DNA of 64,000 nt, taken from JAYPWI01 sp038135065. Lineage in GTDB: Bacteria; Actinomycetota; Acidimicrobiia; Acidimicrobiales; Poriferisodalaceae. A program made the translations under genes and the position numbers. The notes below the pieces were generated by a model. It worked only from the letters and a program-made list of their open reading frames with translations. It ran no database searches and was not told the DNA's origin. The stretch is from positions 9,150-73,149 of the forward strand of contig JAYPWI010000019.1 in NCBI GenBank assembly GCA_038135065.1, given 5' to 3'. This document shows positions 50,272 to 58,654 of the stretch, in pieces. Each line of letters opens with the position of its first letter. The first letter of the stretch is position 1.

Positions 50272-51420
50272 ATGCCCGTCGACGTTCCCCGCCTCGAGGA
50301 TCTCGAGGCCAACTTGGGCAGCCTGGCCGGCAAGCGGATCCTCGTCCGTTGCGATTTCAACGTTCCCCTCCGGGACGGGGCCATCGCCGACGATCTTCGC
50401 ATCAAGGCCGCCATGCCCACCATCGGCTGGCTGACCGAGCGGGGGGCCACCGTGGTCACCTGCTCACACCTGGGCAGGCCCAAGGGCGCTCCCGACCCGG
50501 CCTATTCGGTCGAGCCGGTGCGTCGGCGGTTGGCCGAGTTGGCCCCCGGGGTGGAGCTGCTGGAGAACCTCCGATTCGATCCCGGCGAAACGGGGGACAG
50601 CCCCGAGTTCGTGGCCGGTTTGGTGGAGGGGTTCGACGGTTACGTCAACGATGCGTTCGGTGCCTCGCACCGAGCTCACGCCTCGATCGTCGGACCGCCC
50701 CGCACCCTGCCCTCGGCGGCCGGACGTCTGCTCGAGCGCGAAGTGGAGGTGCTCGGTGCAATGCGCCGGGCACCCCGCCGTCCGTTCCTGGCCATCCTCG
50801 GTGGGGCCAAGGTGAGCGACAAGCTGGGAGTCATCGAGGCCCTGCTCGACGTGGTCGACCGGATGATCATCGGCGGGGGCATGTGCTTCACCTTCTTCAA
50901 GGCCCTGGGGCACCCGATCGGCGACTCCCTGTGCGAGGACGACCAACTCGAACGCTGCGTGATGCTGATGGGCAAGGCGAAGGACAAGATCTTGCTGCCC
51001 TCCGACGTCACGGCCCTCAGCCCCGACGGTGAGTTGTTCAGCGACCGGGGCGAGGTGCGCCAGATGGGCCGGAGCCTGCCCGATGGCTGGAAGGGGCTCG
51101 ACATCGGGCCTGGGTCTGCTGCGGAGTTCGACGACGCCATCCACGAAGCCCGGACGGTGTTCTGGAACGGCCCGATGGGCCTGTTCGAAGACGCCCGCTT
51201 CCAGGGGGGAACCCGTTCGGTGGGCCAGTCGCTGGCCGATTCGAAGGCCTTTACCGTGGTGGGCGGCGGCGACAGTGCTGCGGCGGCCGCCGAGTTCGGT
51301 CTGGCCCCCTACATGGACCACATCAGCACTGGAGGCGGCGCCAGCCTCGAACTGCTGGAGAACGGCGACCTGCCCGGTCTGGCCGCCTTGCGAGCATCGA
51401 TCCCGGGAGGATCAGCATGA
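50272..51420 (+). CDS. pgk: Phosphoglycerate kinase
   Basis: 382 aa. N-domain KRILVRCDFNVPLRDG, SHLGRPKGAPD, the 3PG-binding Arg/His set, nucleotide-domain ILGGAKVSDKLGVIEALLD, IIGGGMCFTF and the end VGGGDSAAAAAEFG. Its stop overlaps the tpiA start by 4 nt. Confidence 0.98.
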   Translation: MPVDVPRLEDLEANLGSLAGKRILVRCDFNVPLRDGAIADDLRIKAAMPTIGWLTERGATVVTCSHLGRPKGAPDPAYSVEPVRRRLAELAPGVELLENLRFDPGETGDSPEFVAGLVEGFDGYVNDAFGASHRAHASIVGPPRTLPSAAGRLLEREVEVLGAMRRAPRRPFLAILGGAKVSDKLGVIEALLDVVDRMIIGGGMCFTFFKALGHPIGDSLCEDDQLERCVMLMGKAKDKILLPSDVTALSPDGELFSDRGEVRQMGRSLPDGWKGLDIGPGSAAEFDDAIHEARTVFWNGPMGLFEDARFQGGTRSVGQSLADSKAFTVVGGGDSAAAAAEFGLAPYMDHISTGGGASLELLENGDLPGLAALRASIPGGSA

Positions 51421-52187
51421 GCCGCGTCCCACTCATCTCCGGTAACTGGAAGATGAACCTCAATCACTTCGAGGCCATCCAACTCCTTCAGAAGCTGAGC
51501 TACGCCCTGGGGTCTCACGACTTCGACAAGGTGGAGGTGACCGTCCACCCGCCGTTCACCGACATCAGGTCGGTGCAGACGGTGATCGACGCCGATCGGA
51601 TGTCCTTCGGCCTGGGTGCCCAGAACTGTCACATGGAGGCGTCCGGTGCGTTCACCGGTGAGGTGTCGCCGGCCATGCTGGCCAAGCTCGACGTCGACTA
51701 CGTGATCGTCGGGCACAGCGAGCGGAGGGCTCTGTTCGGGGAGACGGACGAGGTGGTGGCAGCCAAGGCGGCCGCCGTGTTCGCCCACGGCATGGTGCCC
51801 ATCGTGTGCGTCGGGGAGACCCTCGAACAGCGGGAGGCGGGGGAGGCCGAGGCCGTGGTGGAGGCCCAGGTGCGGGCCAGCCTGGCCACCGTCAAGGGTG
51901 ACCAGTTCGACACGCTGGTGGTGGCGTACGAGCCCGTGTGGGCCATCGGCACCGGCAAGACGGCCTCCTCGGAGGATGCCCAGGCCATGTGCGCCCACAT
52001 CCGTTCGGTGATCGGATCGTTGCGCTCGGGGGCCGGGGACACGGTCCGCATCCAGTACGGGGGGTCGGTGAACCCCTCGAACGTGGCCGAGTTGATGGCC
52101 CAACCGGACATCGACGGTGCCCTGGTGGGCGGGGCCAGCCTCGACGCCGATACCTTCGCCCGGGTGGCCGGGTTCGGCGACGCCTGA
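51417..52187 (+). CDS. tpiA: Triosephosphate isomerase
   Basis: 256 aa (beta/alpha)8 barrel. Catalytic Lys in SGNWKMNLNHFEA, His in IVGHSERRALFGET, Glu in VAYEPVWAIGTGKTAS, phosphate loops IQYGGSV and VGGASLD. In most actinobacteria secG follows; here a 9.6-kb catabolic block intervenes. Confidence 0.98.
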   Translation: MSRVPLISGNWKMNLNHFEAIQLLQKLSYALGSHDFDKVEVTVHPPFTDIRSVQTVIDADRMSFGLGAQNCHMEASGAFTGEVSPAMLAKLDVDYVIVGHSERRALFGETDEVVAAKAAAVFAHGMVPIVCVGETLEQREAGEAEAVVEAQVRASLATVKGDQFDTLVVAYEPVWAIGTGKTASSEDAQAMCAHIRSVIGSLRSGAGDTVRIQYGGSVNPSNVAELMAQPDIDGALVGGASLDADTFARVAGFGDA

Positions 52188-52219
52188 GCCGTCGGGTGAC
52201 GGCCCCGCCCCTGTGGGCG

Positions 52220-52225
52220 TAGTGT
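52220..52225 (+). promoter_or_regulatory. -10-like box (TAGTGT) of the thioredoxin-like fusion gene
   Basis: Ends 7 nt before the ATG at 52233. A TGACGG lies 17 nt upstream of it, an acceptable -35 spacing. One of the best-formed leaderless promoters in the window; still inferred. Confidence 0.45.
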
Positions 52226-52232
52226 CGGATCC

Positions 52233-53717
52233 ATGACCGGGGACACTGCTCAGCCACCACTGCCCGACGGGTTGGTGGTGTTCGTCAAACGCGACTGCCC
52301 GACCTGTGTGGAGATCGAGTCGGTACTGGCCGACATGGCCGACCGGGCCGAGGTCACCGTGTACAGCCAGGACGACCCCGGCTTTCCTGCTGGGGTGACG
52401 GGGGTGGTGGACGACACCGCCCTGGCCATGTCGTGGCATCACGACATCGAGACCGTACCGACCCTCGTCCACGTCACAGGGGGCAAGGAGATGGCCCGCA
52501 CCGTGGGGTGGGACCGGGCGTCGTGGGAGGCCATGAGCGGCCTGGACGACCTGGGGACCGACATCGCCGACTGGCGACCCGGGTGCGGTTCCCTGTCGGT
52601 GGACCCCGACAACGTCGACCGGTTGGAGGCCCTCTACGGGGGTGGCAACCTGCACAGCCGCCGGGTGGAGTTCGCCACCCTCGAGGACGAGTTCGAAGCC
52701 ATCTACGACCGGGGGTGGTCCGACGGGCTGCCGGTGATCCCCCCGACCGAGGAGCGGGTGGCCCGCATGCTGGCCGGCACCACCCGCAACCCCGACGAGG
52801 TGGTGGCCGTGGTGCCCCCGGCCCTGGTGGAGTGCACGGTGGAGAAGGTGGCCATCAACGCAGTGATGGCCGGGTGTCGCCCCGAGTACCTGCCCGTCGT
52901 GCTGGCTGCGGTGGAGGCGGCCTGCACCGATCAGTTCAACATGCACGGCCTGTTGTGCACCCTGTGGTTCAGTGGGCCGGTGGTCATGGTCAACGGCCCC
53001 ATCCGACACCAGATCGGGATGAACACCGACAAGAACGCCCTCGGACAGGGAAACCGGGCCAACTCGACTATCGGCCGGGCCCTGCAGTTGGTGATCCGTA
53101 ACGTCGGGGGTGGGACGCCAGGCATCGGGGGGATCGACCGCTCGGCCCTGGGGGCACCGTCCAAGGTGGGCTGGTGCTTCCCCGAGGACGAGGAGGGCCT
53201 GCCCGAAGGGTGGGAGCCCCTGTCGGTGAGCCGGGGATTCGAGCGGGGGCAGAACACGGTGACCCTGTTCGCCGGCCACGGACCTATCGGGGCCATCGAT
53301 CAGATCTCCCGCACCCCGGAATCACTGACCCGCACCCTGGCCGACCAGCTGCTGGGGGTGGGACACCGCAAGCTGCCCAGCGAGGCCATGATCGTCATGA
53401 CCCCTGAGCACATGCGGGTCTACGCTGAAGCGGGCTGGTCCAAAGCCCGGTTCTACGACGAACTCGAGCCCCTGATCCAGATCGACCCGGCCAAGGCGGC
53501 CCGTGGGGTGGACGGCATCGAAGAGGGTCTCGAACTGGACGGCCCGTCGATCTTCGGCGACAGCGACGAGAGCGCACCAACCATCCGCAAGCTCCCCAAA
53601 TGGTCGCCCATGGTGATCAGGGCCGGTGGGGGCGCCGGCGCGTTCTCGGCTATCCTGCAGGGGTGGGTGCCCGGGTCCAAGGGCAGCATGCCCATCACCC
53701 ACCCCATTGGAACCTGA
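52233..53717 (+). CDS. Thioredoxin-like domain fused to a large conserved domain of unknown function
   Basis: 494 aa. Residues ~12-110 resemble a thioredoxin fold with redox motif Cys22-Pro-Thr-Cys25 (FVKRDCPTCVEIES) and a cis-Pro candidate in ETVPTLVHV. Residues ~145-494 form a conserved domain (RGWSDGLPVIPPTEERV, VEKVAINAVMAGCRPEYLPV, VNGPIRHQIGMN, GNRANSTIGRAL). I associate this domain with proteins of the UGSC (selenoprotein-like) group, from memory and unverified. The active chemistry is unknown. First gene of the catabolic block, 16 nt before the P450. Confidence 0.7.
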   Translation: MTGDTAQPPLPDGLVVFVKRDCPTCVEIESVLADMADRAEVTVYSQDDPGFPAGVTGVVDDTALAMSWHHDIETVPTLVHVTGGKEMARTVGWDRASWEAMSGLDDLGTDIADWRPGCGSLSVDPDNVDRLEALYGGGNLHSRRVEFATLEDEFEAIYDRGWSDGLPVIPPTEERVARMLAGTTRNPDEVVAVVPPALVECTVEKVAINAVMAGCRPEYLPVVLAAVEAACTDQFNMHGLLCTLWFSGPVVMVNGPIRHQIGMNTDKNALGQGNRANSTIGRALQLVIRNVGGGTPGIGGIDRSALGAPSKVGWCFPEDEEGLPEGWEPLSVSRGFERGQNTVTLFAGHGPIGAIDQISRTPESLTRTLADQLLGVGHRKLPSEAMIVMTPEHMRVYAEAGWSKARFYDELEPLIQIDPAKAARGVDGIEEGLELDGPSIFGDSDESAPTIRKLPKWSPMVIRAGGGAGAFSAILQGWVPGSKGSMPITHPIGT

Positions 53718-53733
53718 GCGGGAGGCGCCTCCG

Positions 53734-54966
53734 ATGACCGTCGCCCTCGAGGGGTCACCCGGGTCGTGGGATCCCGCAACGTTCGACTTCCTGCACCCCC
53801 AGATGCGCGTCGACCCGTTCCCGACGTTCAAGGTGATGCGGGAACAGTCGCCCGTGCACTGGGACGGCATGGCCCACTGGGTGTTCCGCTACGAGGACGC
53901 CCGGTCGGTGCTGCTGGGCGACGAGTTCGGCCGGGTGGCCTCGGCCTTCCAGCGCCAGTACTTCACCTCACTGGGGTCCGGACAGCCCTACGAATACGTC
54001 ATCCGTCGCATGACCTACCTCGACACCGGCGATCACCACCGGGTGCGGGGTCTGTTCGCCGCCACGTTCACCCCGCGGCGGATCGAGGGGCTGCGCACCT
54101 ACATCGCCGACCTAGTCGACGGGCTGCTGGGAACAGTGGATCCTGCAGAGCCGTTCGATCTCCTCGAGGCGGTCGCCCATCCCGTGCCCTCGCTGGTGAT
54201 CTGCGAACTGCTCGGGGTGCCGCAGGCCGACCGGTCGCAATTCGACGGGTGGACCCAACGGATCGCCCATCTGGTGTCCCCGGCCATCACGGCCGAGCAG
54301 TACGCCGATGCGTCGGCCGCCCTGGCCGAGGAGTGGGACATGATGGAGCAGCTGATCGCTGACCGGTCTCGCGACCTCGGCGACGACCTGTTGTCGGACC
54401 TCATCAGGGCCAGCCAGGCCGATCCCGATGCCATCACCCACGAGGAGTTGGTCAGCAACTGCATCTTCCTGTTCTCGGCTGGGCACCAGACGACCAGGGA
54501 CACGGTGGGCAACGGGGTGCTGGCCATGCTCGAGGATCGCAGCCAGTGGGAGTTCCTGGCCGCTGATCCGGCTGGCCGGGCACGGGCGGCCACCGAGGAA
54601 TGCCTCCGCTACGACGCCCCCGTGGTGCAGAGCTGGGAAGTGGCCTTCGAGGACACCGAGATCGGCGGCTACCCGATCAAGGCCGGGGAGGCCGTGTTCC
54701 CCCTCTTGGGGGCCTGCAACCACGACCCGGCCCGCTTCGAGGACCCCGACCGCTTCCGCATCGACCGCGACGACAACGTGCCCGTTACCTTCAGCCTCGG
54801 CCCCCACCACTGCATGGGTTCGGCCCTGGCCCGGATGGAGGTGTCGATCATCCTCGAAGCAGTGGCCCGGTTGATGCCGACCTTGGAGCTGGCCGGCGAC
54901 GAGGTGCAGTGGCGCGACACAGTGGTGTTCCGTGGCCCCCACCGCCTCGACGTGGTGGCCGGCTGA
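53734..54966 (+). CDS. Cytochrome P450
   Basis: 410 aa soluble bacterial P450. I-helix oxygen-activation motif FSAGHQTTRDTVGNG, K-helix ExxR in EECLRYDAP, and heme-thiolate loop FSLGPHHCMGSALARME with Cys360. It needs a ferredoxin and reductase, neither of which is encoded adjacent. Similar P450s hydroxylate steroids, terpenes or fatty acids; the substrate is not readable here. Convergent with the enoyl-CoA hydratase. Confidence 0.95.
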   Translation: MTVALEGSPGSWDPATFDFLHPQMRVDPFPTFKVMREQSPVHWDGMAHWVFRYEDARSVLLGDEFGRVASAFQRQYFTSLGSGQPYEYVIRRMTYLDTGDHHRVRGLFAATFTPRRIEGLRTYIADLVDGLLGTVDPAEPFDLLEAVAHPVPSLVICELLGVPQADRSQFDGWTQRIAHLVSPAITAEQYADASAALAEEWDMMEQLIADRSRDLGDDLLSDLIRASQADPDAITHEELVSNCIFLFSAGHQTTRDTVGNGVLAMLEDRSQWEFLAADPAGRARAATEECLRYDAPVVQSWEVAFEDTEIGGYPIKAGEAVFPLLGACNHDPARFEDPDRFRIDRDDNVPVTFSLGPHHCMGSALARMEVSIILEAVARLMPTLELAGDEVQWRDTVVFRGPHRLDVVAG

Positions 54967-54981
54967 TCGAAGGTGATCAGC
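54962..54981. terminator. Bidirectional hairpin GCTGATC-GAAGGT-GATCAGC
   Basis: 7-bp perfect stem with 6-nt loop. The P450 stop TGA is in the left arm and the hydratase stop (minus strand) in the right arm. Same design as the hairpin at 46605-46623. No T-runs. Confidence 0.45.
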
Positions 54982-55759
54982 GCCCCGTGAACGTCGGCGG
55001 GCGTTTGGTAAGGAATGCGGCGACGCCTTCTTCGTAGTCGGCGCTGTCGAAGCAGGCATCGGTGGCCGCCTGGATGCGCCCCTGATCGGCCTGGTGCCCC
55101 CGGAGCAGTTCGGTGACCACCACCTTCACCTGGCGAACGGTGAGGGGCGCCTTGGTGGCGATCTCGGCCGCGATCCCCGCGACATGGGCGTCGAGTTGGT
55201 CCTTGGGAACCACCTCGTCGACCAGGCCGACCCGCAGGGCCGCCGGGGCGTCGAACCGCTTGGCCCGGAAGAAGATCTCCTTGGTGGTGGCCGGTCCTAC
55301 CAAGTCGACCAGCTTGGCCATGCCGGTAGCCGGGTAGCCCAGGCCCAGGTTGGCTGCGGGAATGGCCATCAGCGCGTCGTCGGCTGCGTAGCGCAGGTCG
55401 GCGGTCAGGGAGATGGCTACGCCGCCCCCGAAACAGAAGCCGTGGATGGCTGCGATGGTGGGAACGGCGATCTGCTGCAGCGCGCTGAGGCCGGCGTGCT
55501 CGATGGCGTCGTAACGGCGGGCCCCCTCTGCCCCCTTGCGAACGGTTTCGAACTCCGAGATGTCGGCCCCTGCTGCGAAGGCCACGTCGCCGGCGCCGCG
55601 GATGATGACGACCCGGATCCCCGGGTCGGCTGCGATTCGATCGCACAGGGCCGGCACGGTCTGCCACATGGCGACCGTCATGGCGTTGCGGCGTTCGGGA
55701 TTGTCGATGGCCAGGGTGGCCACCGGGCCCTCCACCGTGAGGTGTACGGCGCCGCTCAC
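54977..55759 (-). CDS. Enoyl-CoA hydratase/isomerase family protein
   Basis: 260 aa crotonase-fold. The oxyanion-hole segments are FAAGADISEF and HGFCFGGGVAISLTADLRYA. AIPAANLGLGYPATGMAKLV carries the region of the usual catalytic Glu pair, but the second Glu of true hydratases is not obvious (GYPATG), so an isomerase, hydrolase or decarboxylase activity is possible. GTG start overlaps the stop of the FAD/[2Fe-2S] gene by 4 nt. Confidence 0.9.
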   Translation of the reverse strand: MSGAVHLTVEGPVATLAIDNPERRNAMTVAMWQTVPALCDRIAADPGIRVVIIRGAGDVAFAAGADISEFETVRKGAEGARRYDAIEHAGLSALQQIAVPTIAAIHGFCFGGGVAISLTADLRYAADDALMAIPAANLGLGYPATGMAKLVDLVGPATTKEIFFRAKRFDAPAALRVGLVDEVVPKDQLDAHVAGIAAEIATKAPLTVRQVKVVVTELLRGHQADQGRIQAATDACFDSADYEEGVAAFLTKRPPTFTGR

Positions 55760-57159
55760 CGGTCGGGTCCGATGTGGCTGGCAGCGTCGTGCACTGCCTC
55801 GACGATCTTGACGTAGCCCGTGCAGCGGCACAGGTTGCCGCTCAGCTCGTGGCGGATCTGGTCTTCGGTCGGGTCGGGAATCCGACGCAGGAGATCCACG
55901 GCGGTCAGCACCATGCCCGGTGTGCAGAAGTCGCACTGCAGGCCGTGGCAGCGGCGGAAGGAGGCCTGCACCGGGTGGAGGTCGGTTGGGGTGCCCAACC
56001 CTTCGATGGTGGTGATCTCGTGGCCCTCGACCTGGGCGGCGAACATCAGGCAGGACCGGACCGGTTTGCCGTCGAGCAGCACGGTGCAGGCCCCACATAC
56101 CCCGTGCTCGCAGCCCAGGTGGGTTCCCGTGAGGTCCTCGTCGTCCCTGAGCCAATCGGCCAGCAGTCGACGATGGGGCACCCCCTCGAGCGATCGGACC
56201 GTGCCGTTGACCACGACGGTTCCCGCCCCTGGTGACACGGTGGTCAGCGCGGGGTGGGCGGCGTGGGGTTCGACGTGGTGGTCTCGCGCCGTCGTCAGGG
56301 CTCGCTGCACAAGGAGGGACACCATCTCGGTGCGGTACTCGCCGCTCGCGTGGACGTCGTCGGCGGGTTGTACCGACCCGGCCGCCATGGTGGCTGCTGT
56401 GGCGGCCGCTGCGGCGTCGCCGGGCGAGCCTACGAGGGCCTCCTCGGCTGCACGGCAGCGAAGGGCCACTGGGCCGACACTCCCGAGGGCGATGCGTGCG
56501 TCGACCACGGTGCCTGTCTCGTCCCGCCACACCACGGTGGCCACCAGCACTGTCGCATAGTCGCCGGCCCGTCGGGCCAGCTCCTCGAAGCCCCATTCGA
56601 CCCTGCCCCCTGCGGTGCGGGGCGCCATCTGGCCGATGACGACATCGACGAGGAGCTCGGCCGGCTCCAGCACGGTGGTGAACGGGCCTTCGAAGAAATC
56701 GGCGGCCGCTACCGTGCGTCGCCCCTTCGGTCCGACGATGACCAGGATCGCGTCGAGGGCCAGCGCCACCACCGGCAGTTCAGCTGCCGGATCGGCGTGG
56801 ACCAGGGAACCCCCGATCGTGCCCCGGTTCCGGATGTGGGTGTGCCCGATGTGGCCGATGGCGGCACTCAGCAGGGGAGCCTCCACGCCGACCGCGGCGT
56901 CGGCCAGGATCTCGGCCTGGGTGGCCATGGCCCCGATCCTCAGGCCGTTCGCGTCGTCCACGATCCGATGAAGCTCGGCGACGCCGGTGACATCGATCAG
57001 ATGATCCGGACGGGCCAGCCGGAGGTTCATCAGAGCGGTCAGCGACTGCCCGCCGGCGATGACCTTGGCCTCGTCCCCATCGGCGGTGAGGCGCTCGAGG
57101 AGTCCGACGGCGTGGGCGATCGAGGTTGCCCGATGCAGGGTGAACGGTGCCGGCTTCAT
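55756..57159 (-). CDS. Molybdenum hydroxylase FAD + [2Fe-2S] fusion subunit
   Basis: 467 aa. Residues ~1-175 are a CoxM-type FAD domain (IAGGQSLTALMNLRLARP, HIRNRGTIGGSLVHADP), ~180-290 its C-terminal domain. Residues ~310-467 are CoxS-type: plant ferredoxin cluster CEHGVCGACTVLLDG and second cluster CHGLQCDFCTPGM with CRCTGY. In most relatives these are separate proteins or the Fe-S part comes first. It should pass electrons from the large subunit at 59431. ATG 57159 lies 8 nt after a minus-strand TACCCT. Confidence 0.92.
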   Translation of the reverse strand: MKPAPFTLHRATSIAHAVGLLERLTADGDEAKVIAGGQSLTALMNLRLARPDHLIDVTGVAELHRIVDDANGLRIGAMATQAEILADAAVGVEAPLLSAAIGHIGHTHIRNRGTIGGSLVHADPAAELPVVALALDAILVIVGPKGRRTVAAADFFEGPFTTVLEPAELLVDVVIGQMAPRTAGGRVEWGFEELARRAGDYATVLVATVVWRDETGTVVDARIALGSVGPVALRCRAAEEALVGSPGDAAAAATAATMAAGSVQPADDVHASGEYRTEMVSLLVQRALTTARDHHVEPHAAHPALTTVSPGAGTVVVNGTVRSLEGVPHRRLLADWLRDDEDLTGTHLGCEHGVCGACTVLLDGKPVRSCLMFAAQVEGHEITTIEGLGTPTDLHPVQASFRRCHGLQCDFCTPGMVLTAVDLLRRIPDPTEDQIRHELSGNLCRCTGYVKIVEAVHDAASHIGPDR

Positions 57160-57167
57160 TGCCCAGG

Positions 57168-57173
57168 AGGGTA
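57168..57173 (-). promoter_or_regulatory. -10-like box (TACCCT) of the FAD/[2Fe-2S] gene
   Basis: Minus strand, ends 8 nt before the ATG at 57159. On the plus strand the same bases look like a Shine-Dalgarno (AGGAGGG), which is misleading. Confidence 0.4.
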
Positions 57174-57179
57174 ATTGAG

Positions 57180-57185
57180 TACCGT
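57180..57185 (+). promoter_or_regulatory. -10-like box (TACCGT) of the acyl-CoA ligase
   Basis: Ends 7 nt before GTG 57193 and decides the start choice for that gene. Back-to-back with the minus-strand box at 57168-57173. Confidence 0.4.
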
Positions 57186-57192
57186 CGGGCGG

Positions 57193-58653
57193 GTGAGAGC
57201 AGACCTGGTCACGTCGATCGGTGCGTTGGTCCGCTGGGCGGGCGCTACCTGGGGTGAACGCACCCTGTGGGTGGATCCTCGCCCCGAGGGCCGGACGGTC
57301 ACCTTCGCCGAGTACGACGAGCGCACAGACCGGATCGCTGCGGGGTTGCGGAGCAGGGGCATCGGACCCGGCGACCGGGTGGCCACCTACTTCGGGAACT
57401 CGATCGAACTGCTCGAGGCCTACAGCGGTATCGCCAAGGCAGGAGCGGTGACCGTGTTCTGCAACGCCATGCTGACCGCCCGAGAGGTGGACTACATCGT
57501 CGGGGACAGCGCAGCCGCGCTGGTCCTGGACGATCCGGCCATGGTGGCCGAGCTGGCCGAGAGCGCAACGCCGGTGGCACCACTACCCGAGATCGGACCG
57601 GACGACGAGGCCTGGGTGGGCTACACCAGCGGCACCACGGGCCAGCCGAAGGGGGCGTCGCTGTCCCACCGCAATCCGGTGTGGGTGGCTGCCTCGGTGG
57701 TCGACCGGCTGGGGTTGATCGCCGACGACGTGATCCTGTGCTGCCTGCCCATGTTCCACAGCTACTCGGTGAACATCAATTACCTGCAACCCCTCATCGC
57801 CGGTTGTTCCCAAGTGATCCTGCCCCGGTTCGGGGTGTCCGAGGTGATCGACGCCATCGAGCGTCACCGGATCACCGTGTGGCCGGCCGTGCCCACCATG
57901 CTCACCTATCTGGCGCATGCCCCCGAGCGGGCGGGGCGGGACATGTCGAGCCTGCGCATGGTCGTCTCGGCCGGAGCCGTGCTGAAGGAGCAGGTGGGTA
58001 GGGACTTCGAGGCGGCGTACGGGGCCCCGATCCACGACGGGTGGGGGAGCACCGAGACGGGGTCGTTCGCCACCATCACCCCTGTCGGGGCCGACCGGCG
58101 CCCTGGTAGCTGCGGGCTGCCCCTGCCGGGGTCGAATATCCGGGTGGTCGACCCCGAAGGCCGCGACGTGGCCCCGGGCGAGCGTGGTGAGCTGGTCGTG
58201 CGGGGCCCGAACGTGATGTCGCACTACCTGAACAAGCCCGACCAGACGGCGGCCGCTCTGGCCGATGGGTGGTACCACTCGGGTGATATCGCCGAACTGG
58301 ACAGCGACGGCTACGTCTACGTGGTGGATCGGCTCAAGGACCTGATCATCAGTGGTGGCTACAACATTGCCCCCAAGGAGATCGAGGACGTGGTGTTGTC
58401 CCATCCTGCCGTGCTCGATGCTGCCGTGATCGGGGTGCCCGACGAGGGGCGGGGGGAGATTCCCCAGGCCTTCGTGGTCCTCAAGGAAGGGCAGACACTC
58501 GACGAGGCGGGGCTGCTGGAGCACTGCCGGGCCGGGCTGGCTGCCTACAAGTTGCCCCGGGTGGTCGTCTTCGTGGAGCAACTCCCCACCACCTCATCGG
58601 GCAAGATCAAGCGGTACGTGCTGCGTGAACAGATGGCGGTCGAGGAGGACTGA
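57193..58653 (+). CDS. Acyl-CoA synthetase / AMP-dependent ligase
   Basis: 486 aa from GTG 57193; TTG 57175 would add six residues. ATP loop GYTSGTTGQPKGASLSH, WGSTETGSF, DGWYHSGDIAELDSDGYVYV, hinge DRLKDLIISGGYNIAPKEIE, catalytic Lys in TSSGKIKRYVL. Likely activates the carboxylate substrate of the catabolic block to its CoA ester. Followed 1 nt later by the SDR, then the large molybdenum subunit by overlap. Confidence 0.94.
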   Translation: MRADLVTSIGALVRWAGATWGERTLWVDPRPEGRTVTFAEYDERTDRIAAGLRSRGIGPGDRVATYFGNSIELLEAYSGIAKAGAVTVFCNAMLTAREVDYIVGDSAAALVLDDPAMVAELAESATPVAPLPEIGPDDEAWVGYTSGTTGQPKGASLSHRNPVWVAASVVDRLGLIADDVILCCLPMFHSYSVNINYLQPLIAGCSQVILPRFGVSEVIDAIERHRITVWPAVPTMLTYLAHAPERAGRDMSSLRMVVSAGAVLKEQVGRDFEAAYGAPIHDGWGSTETGSFATITPVGADRRPGSCGLPLPGSNIRVVDPEGRDVAPGERGELVVRGPNVMSHYLNKPDQTAAALADGWYHSGDIAELDSDGYVYVVDRLKDLIISGGYNIAPKEIEDVVLSHPAVLDAAVIGVPDEGRGEIPQAFVVLKEGQTLDEAGLLEHCRAGLAAYKLPRVVVFVEQLPTTSSGKIKRYVLREQMAVEED

Positions 58654-58654
58654 G

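Noticed and set aside
51309..53279. 656-codon minus-strand open frame
   Set aside because: Antisense to pgk, tpiA and the thioredoxin-like fusion gene, with no recognisable domain.
57165..57177. AGGAGGG as a Shine-Dalgarno for a TTG start at 57175
   Set aside because: The same bases are the reverse complement of the minus-strand -10 box, spacing to TTG is short, and GTG 57193 has a TACCGT box 7 nt upstream. Not fully excluded.
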